DNA of 64,000 bases from Leishmania mexicana MHOM/GT/2001/U1103 (taxonomy: Eukaryota; Euglenozoa; Kinetoplastea; Trypanosomatida; Trypanosomatidae), in the NCBI RefSeq assembly GCF_000234665.1, contig NC_018318.1, forward strand, positions 62,001 to 126,000, in the 5' to 3' direction. This document shows, in pieces, positions 58,639 through 64,000 of this stretch. The position numbers and the translations under genes were made by a program. The notes beneath the pieces were generated by a model, which was not told where the DNA came from, did no database searches, and saw nothing but the letters and a program-made list of their open reading frames with translations. Numbering within the stretch: position 1 is the stretch's first letter; each line of letters starts with the position of its first letter.

Positions 58639-60459
58639 ATGTCTCACTCAACTTCATGTGGGGCAGGCGAGAAGGCGCCGCTGGTGCGTGGTAACCTATC
58701 TGAGACTCATGGGGACCCCTACGTAGATGAGCTGGGACCTGGCGCCCCCGTGTATACTACCTCGCCTATCCGAGACGATCGCACGAGTCGAACGTCTGGC
58801 ACCATCTCTACCGTCAACTGTGATGTCACCGATGACGTCGGCGGGGACGTGGAGACGGCAAAGCTGAGAAATTGCCATAATGAGAAGCAACAGCAGACGC
58901 GCCACACCTTCCTCACGCCCGGTGGGCAACCCTCCAGCAATGAGCTATGGCGCTTCCGCGCGCGCGGCTGCCAAGACTGTTGGGCAGCGCTGTTCTTCAC
59001 GGCACTCATCGCGGTCGTACTGCTCTGGGGTGTGGAACAGGTGTGGCAGCTGCAGCTGACGGACCGCGACCTCGCCATTATCGCTGGTATCGCCGGGGGA
59101 AAGGGCTACGCAGGCACACTCGCCGGCGCCCCTGCGGCGGGCGGCTCTGTCCACGGTAAAGTGCTGCACGGCGTGGCTGCGCTGCGTGCGGGTGTGGCAG
59201 CTCTTTGGGCCGGGATGGAGGGTTTTGCGCCTCCAGCGAAAGCGCACAACAACGACCCCCCCTCGCCTTCCTCCTACGCTGGGATGATGGGGACTGTCAT
59301 GCGAGTACTGATATGGTGTGCAACAGCGGCAACCACCACCATCCTGGTCGCGTACAGCGGACTTCTTCTCATCGCCGTCTACCCCCACCAACTTATATTC
59401 ATCCAGTCCGCCGTCGCATCAATGATCTCTGCTGCCTCCGCCGGCGTGGCCCTTGCCCAAGGCGCGGGACTGACAGCAATGCTCTTCGGCTTTCTGGCGT
59501 TCACGCCGCTTCTATGGATCTACCTCATTCAGGACCGGATTCCCTTTACCACCACGATGCTATGCGCCACTGTGTCGGTCCTGCGACGTCATCGCAGCCT
59601 CTTCGTCATCTCCCTCGGCTCCGCCATCGCAAGCTGGTGCTTCGTCATGGCGGCGGTGGCGTGCGTGCTGCCGAGCGTGCTGTGCCTTCTCGCCGGCAAG
59701 GCGTCCAGCGCGGATATCGCCTACCCCATCATCCTCGTCTTCTGTGTCTTCTGGGTGCAGGAGGCGCTAAGCGCACTCGTGCATGTGACCGTGTGTGGCG
59801 TGGTAGCCACGTGGTACTTCGCCGGTGAGGGGAACATGCCATCCTGCCCCGTGCAGACCTCGTTTCAGCGCGCCACCACGACGAGCTTCGGCTCGGTCTG
59901 CCTGGGCTCCCTCGTCAACTCCATCGCGTCCTTTGCTCGCTTCCTCGTTGATACGGTGCGCAGCAGCAGCGACGGCGACAACTTCTGGATGTGCATCATG
60001 AGCTGCCTGGTGGGCTGCATCGAGGACTTGGTGCAGTACTTCAACCAGTATGCCTTTGTTCACGTGGCCGTGTACGGGTGCGGCTACGTCGACGCCGCCA
60101 AGGAGACCTGGATGCTTGTGAAGCAGTGCGCCTTCTCCGCGATATTCAACGATTTGTTGACGGGGCAGGTGATCGGCATCCTCACCTTCATGAGCGCGCT
60201 GCTGGTGGCCCTCCTGACGGCGGTCGTGACGTGGAATGCGGTGGCGGTGGCGCTGATGTTTTTCATGTCACTTATCGTGAGCAGCATCTTCTACAACCCG
60301 GTAAGCTCGTGCGTAGCAACGATCTTTGTGTGCTTCGCGGAGGTTCCGGTGGGACTGCAGCTCTCGTTCCCGGAGCTGTACGCCGCCCTTGTAGACGCCG
60401 ATGCCGCCTATACGCAGCGCCGTGGAGAAGCCAGCGTGTACGGCACCGCTCTTGTATAA
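58639..60459 (+). CDS. Choline transporter-like protein (SLC44/CTL family)
   Basis: The 606-residue protein has about 110 hydrophilic residues first and then a membrane domain with about ten hydrophobic segments. The first one follows RGCQDCWAALFFTALIAV, in the place of the CTL motif DVLFLI. A large soluble or partly buried loop at about 140-215 separates it from the second. The C-terminal half carries family features: HVAVYGCGYVDAAKETWMLV, a long hydrophobic stretch, then SCVATIFVCFAEVPVGLQ with a final segment FPELYAALVDADAAY. SLC44/PNS1 proteins are linked to choline or ethanolamine transport in animals, although the substrate is unproven for many microbial members. The start has a good context (gccaccATG) and is the first ATG after the splice acceptor. 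Confidence 0.82.
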   Translation: MSHSTSCGAGEKAPLVRGNLSETHGDPYVDELGPGAPVYTTSPIRDDRTSRTSGTISTVNCDVTDDVGGDVETAKLRNCHNEKQQQTRHTFLTPGGQPSSNELWRFRARGCQDCWAALFFTALIAVVLLWGVEQVWQLQLTDRDLAIIAGIAGGKGYAGTLAGAPAAGGSVHGKVLHGVAALRAGVAALWAGMEGFAPPAKAHNNDPPSPSSYAGMMGTVMRVLIWCATAATTTILVAYSGLLLIAVYPHQLIFIQSAVASMISAASAGVALAQGAGLTAMLFGFLAFTPLLWIYLIQDRIPFTTTMLCATVSVLRRHRSLFVISLGSAIASWCFVMAAVACVLPSVLCLLAGKASSADIAYPIILVFCVFWVQEALSALVHVTVCGVVATWYFAGEGNMPSCPVQTSFQRATTTSFGSVCLGSLVNSIASFARFLVDTVRSSSDGDNFWMCIMSCLVGCIEDLVQYFNQYAFVHVAVYGCGYVDAAKETWMLVKQCAFSAIFNDLLTGQVIGILTFMSALLVALLTAVVTWNAVAVALMFFMSLIVSSIFYNPVSSCVATIFVCFAEVPVGLQLSFPELYAALVDADAAYTQRRGEASVYGTALV

Positions 60460-60832
60460 GTCTCCGTGGACCCACGTACACGTGGCCTTCAAGAGGCGAG
60501 GGGCGGCATGGGGCTTGGAAGAGAGAGCGATCGAGGCGGTCGTGCCGCTGTCAGAACCCAAGGCGAAATTCATATATATATATATACATCACAAAAGGAA
60601 ATATATAGAAGAGGCCCCTGCACACCAAAAGCCGGGGGGGGGCTGAAGCAAGGCGAGCAAGAAAGGCGTGGTCGTTGGTTTGTTCGGATCTGTGGCGTGT
60701 CTGCCGTGCCTCCCCCCTCCCCCTCCTCCGTCGTCGTCTTGGTTCGCTGGTTCGTTCCTTTTGCGGTGTAACCTTCTTTTCCGTTCTCTCTGAAAGGTAC
60801 TCCGCACCACACCACACCACACCTCTCTCTCT

Positions 60833-60847
60833 CGCGCGCGCGCGCGC
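60833..60847. repeat. Alternating CG run
   Basis: Fifteen nt of strict CG alternation directly after a CT repeat; it is a possible Z-DNA-prone site. Confidence 0.8.
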
Positions 60848-61446
60848 ACTGCATCCGTTTTGCTTTTTTCTTTGGTGGTTTGCGAGTCCGTGGCGTTCTC
60901 TTTTGGGTGTTGAGTCGGGGTGTGGCGTGTGAGCCTTTCCACCTTCAGCGCATGTCGTTTCTCCCGCCCCCCCTCCCCCTTATGTTCCATTTGTGTGGAT
61001 ACAGATGGGCTTGCATGAGCGTCGTTGTCGTCATTGTCGTCCGTGTTGCCTACGCACCTCTCCTCACCATGCGTGCCCACCGTAGCACGACCATGACCGT
61101 CTGAAGACAAAGAGTGCGTGGAAGAGACCCCTATGGTGCTCCCCATCACCACTCGCTCTTCCCCCTTCACATCTCTTACGTTTGTAGGCGTATTGGGGGG
61201 CTCGATTCCCTTGGTGGATCTGCGCTACGCGATCGCTTTCCTGTGTTGTCCTGCTCCGTGGGTGTCGCTGCATCTCTGGGCACGCGTGCTGCTGCGTGCC
61301 TTCGTCTGTGGCTTCTCCATCGCCGGATGACACAGAGGGAAAGCCATGAGCCACTTCCCACCCCCTCCCCTTAAGAAGAAAAGCCGCGCAACGTCCTTTG
61401 CTGATGCCGTTCTTTGTTTCTCCCCTCTCTGCCTTGCTTGTTTCCA

Positions 61447-61447
<1 letters not shown>

Positions 61448-61479
<32 letters not shown>
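61448..61479. repeat. (CA)16 microsatellite
   Basis: 32 nt of uninterrupted CA in the long spacer after the SLC44-like gene. Confidence 0.9.
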
Positions 61480-61482
<3 letters not shown>

Positions 61483-63585
61483 AGCCCCACCATCCCCACC
61501 CCTTTCTTTGGGGGTGGTGGTGCTCTCTCTGTGTGTGTGTGTCTGCAGGGGGCTGCGTGTCTGCCCGTCCGTGTGCTCGCTCTTTCCTCTGTTGTTGCTG
61601 TTTGACCTCTGTATCATTCTCTTGCTTTTCTATTGATGGCACCTCACGAGCAGGTCCATGAGCCACTTCAATGCACGTGTGCCTACGCGCCTGCATCCGC
61701 GTGCATGTAGGCAGGCACACGTATTCGTTGAGGACAACGGTGTCTCCGCAATGCGTGTGCGTGTGTCTGTGTGCAGTCGTGCTGTGTGTTGGGCCGGAGG
61801 CACTGTCAGCTTGCGGACACTTTGTCCAGAGGCAATAATCCAATGAAGCACAGGAGGTGGCGAGTGCGCGTGTGCACGCATCGCTCTTTGCCGCGCGCAA
61901 GCACGCCAGGCCCGCCTCATTCACCTTTCGAAAGCGGAGCAAGGGAGGTAGCATGTCCGTCCCGACTGTGGAAGGGGGGGAGGGGGCAAGGCGGGGGAAG
62001 AGAAGGTCGTCGCCGACGTCGGTTCTCCCCTGCACTCTTCCCTTCAAGGTGTTTCTCCTTCACACCAGGCCCCGCCGCGTCACCCGTGAGAGAGGCTCAC
62101 CCCCTTCCCTTCGCTTTCGTGCGCTTCATCAACGGAGCGCATGGGCACACACGTTGAACTGCATGCATCCTTGCTAGTCTACTCTTACCGCACGAGTGTG
62201 TGCACGTGCTCTTTCCACTACGACTCGTGCCGCTGCGACCTCCCACTTCCCCTCACCCCTTTCCCGCACATTGTTTTGCGTTTTGCATACACGCCCAAAA
62301 GCACATACCCACTCACTCACCAGCGTACCCCAGTGATGCGGCAGAAGCCGCCACCGTGGCGAAAACGCGGGAAGGGGGAGGGGGAGGGATGAGGCAAGAG
62401 TGATGAAACCGTCTGTCACTCCCTTGAGCACCACCGCCTCCTCGTCTCCCCCCTCTGCCGTCTCCCTTCTCGTACGGTGAATTATGCCATGTCTGCGTCA
62501 TTTTGAGCCTCCTCATCAACATCCTCATCGCTGCGTGCGAGTCCACCTCACCTCGGCGACGCCCCAGACACTGTCCCACCACACTCCTCCGTGCGCAAGA
62601 GGCTGACAAAACACAAACAAGCAGCGCACGCTTGTATCGCAAGAGAGGTGTGCGGCGCGCATTACCCTCGTCCCATCTCTCTCGCCACGCTCTACCCAAC
62701 GCATGCACGCACGCATGGACATGGACACAGCAGGACAAAGTCTTTTGTGACTTGTGCTGCGAAGCTGTTTATCTGTGTCTGTGCGTGTGTGTGCGTATGT
62801 GTGTTGTCTGTCCATGACGGTACCCCCGTCCCGCCCCAAAGCGTGGCTTTCGGATCTCTTTCTGCCATCCATCCCGCTTTTTTTCTTCCCTGCCCTCCCC
62901 TGCCATGCCGTTGATCGTACTGCCCCAGTTTCTACATCCGCAGCCGCTGCGGAGGAATCCTCGTGATGCCGTGGCACTATGCGCTTGGGCCTCTGTCTAC
63001 ATGGCTGGAAGAGAGACGCAGGGAGTTCCAGACGTGGTCGTTAACTACGTGTTCGTCACTTGTAGAAGGTATCACATCAGCGTCACGGCATCTCCCTCAC
63101 CCGGCACACACACACAAATGTTTTTCCTCGTGTCGTCTCCCCCCTGTCTCTCTGAGTCTGGTCTCCTGAGCGGCGCTGGTCCTCGTCCCTCTGCCGCGCG
63201 GTGGGCACTTTCCTTGCTTCGATTCCCTTCGTGTGCTGCTGCTGTCGCTGCTCACATGCACGTCTGCTCCATCCAAACACCGACATTCCGCCACGGCCTC
63301 TCATGTGCATCACCTGGCTCCCTCCTTGGGTGTGTCACCGTGTCTGGGAAAGGGAGAAGACGAGGGAGCGAGCAGGGCAGACGGGCACCGTCCCACCATC
63401 GCCACCACGCCGGTATGCGCCCTCTCCGTCACCCGTGCCTCGTCTCTGCCACATACACCCGCGCCTCGCCTTTCTTTTCCTTTTTGTTTGCTCGTTGCCC
63501 GCCATTTCCGCGACGTACATACACCCACATCATAACACCCTCACCATGGGGGGAGGGGGCCACGACGCACATAACCACACGCACA

Positions 63586-64000
63586 GTGCGTGGCATCTCG
63601 GGACCCAGTGCCCCCACTCTCTCTCGATGTGTGGGGGCCAAGCAGCACCCCACCCTCTAGCCCTGCCCAATGCGGGAGCCCGCCTCTGGTCGTGACAGGG
63701 ACGAGCGCCCACGCCGTAGGGAAAGGCCAGAGCGACGCGTCGCCGCTGACGTCGGCGGTCAGGTCCTGGACGGCGCTGCGTCGGTGCGACCCGCGGCCGT
63801 GAGCACGCTTGCGCGATGCGTATGACGGGTGCAGCGTGTCAGCGTGACCCGAACGTACCCCACACCCGGCCCTCGCACTGCCCTGCTGGTGCTGGGGAGC
63901 CCGAGCCACCCCGAGGAGGATGCCGCACGTGGCGACCTGGCTAACGGGTGGAGCCGCTGTGAGGCGACCTGCGGGGCTGGCGGTGGGTGGGGTATGAGGC
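63586..64000 (+). mobile_element. SIDER-type retroposon, copy D (cut by window end)
   Basis: From 63586 to the last base the sequence is, by eye, the same as copy B, with one change at the very left edge (agtgcgtgg against agcgcgtgg). The left junction is again a short CA-rich stretch. The right GT tract and anything beyond it lie outside the window. Confidence 0.8.

Larger units (their letters stand above)
60460..63585. other. 3.1-kb spacer without a recognised gene
   Basis: ORFs on both strands are low-complexity (Ser/Pro/Cys/His-rich) and mutually overlapping, and none shows a domain. Landmarks are an AT repeat at 60571-60586, a G-run at 60634-60642, an alternating CG run at 60833-60847, and a CA repeat at 61448-61479. 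It starts with the 3' UTR of the SLC44-like gene; the next gene must lie beyond the window. Confidence 0.5.

Noticed and set aside
62905..63660. 251-codon + strand ORF before SIDER copy D
   Set aside because: It runs into the retroposon core and owes its C-terminus to it; the remainder shows no domain.
1..64000. tRNA, rRNA, snRNA genes, CRISPR arrays or a strand-switch region
   Set aside because: None was recognised on reading both strands; all genes face one way, so no transcription start or stop region is indicated inside the window. Small snoRNA genes cannot be excluded by eye.

Overview
The window reads as Leishmania nuclear DNA, or a very close Leishmaniinae relative. It is GC-rich, and every supportable gene is an intronless ORF on the + strand, separated from the next by long pyrimidine-rich, microsatellite-rich spacers that usually end in a polypyrimidine tract and an AG (a spliced-leader acceptor) shortly before the first ATG. 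Four copies of a SIDER-type short retroposon are present. This is one stretch of a single directional (polycistronic) gene cluster. From memory, the order proteasome alpha3 / polyamine transporter / amino acid transporter / inositol polyphosphate kinase / threonine synthase resembles a segment of Leishmania chromosome 14; the species cannot be fixed by eye.

Left third (1-21.5 kb): a 5'-truncated helical hypothetical protein, a HIT-family (HINT-like) hydrolase, a probable TRAP-gamma translocon subunit, a VIT + vWA protein with a degenerate MIDAS, a divergent Ca2+/cation exchanger, a protein with four CCHC zinc knuckles, an NDUFA9/Coq11-like atypical SDR, a probable mitochondrial hypothetical protein, and proteasome alpha3.

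Middle (21.5-43 kb): two transporters of different superfamilies lie side by side, the APC-type polyamine permease (803 residues, matching POT1) and an AAAP-type amino acid transporter. They are followed by a long inositol polyphosphate kinase and a threonine synthase with an N-terminal extension. SIDER copies A (inverted), B and C lie in the spacers here.

Right third (43-64 kb): a CW-zinc-finger protein, probably nuclear; a 2,672-residue low-complexity protein with ten 14-residue tandem repeats; and an SLC44/choline-transporter-like protein. A 3-kb spacer with no gene follows, and SIDER copy D runs off the window end.

The genes are not an operon in the functional sense: kinetoplastids co-transcribe unrelated genes and regulate them after transcription. 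The items most worth a second look are the SIDER copies, which are nearly identical although this family is normally degenerate, and whose layout could drive amplification of threonine synthase or the 20-kb segment to its right; the exchanger with altered signature motifs; and short uORFs that alternative trans-splicing could include or skip. No rRNA, tRNA, CRISPR array or protein-coding mobile element was recognised.
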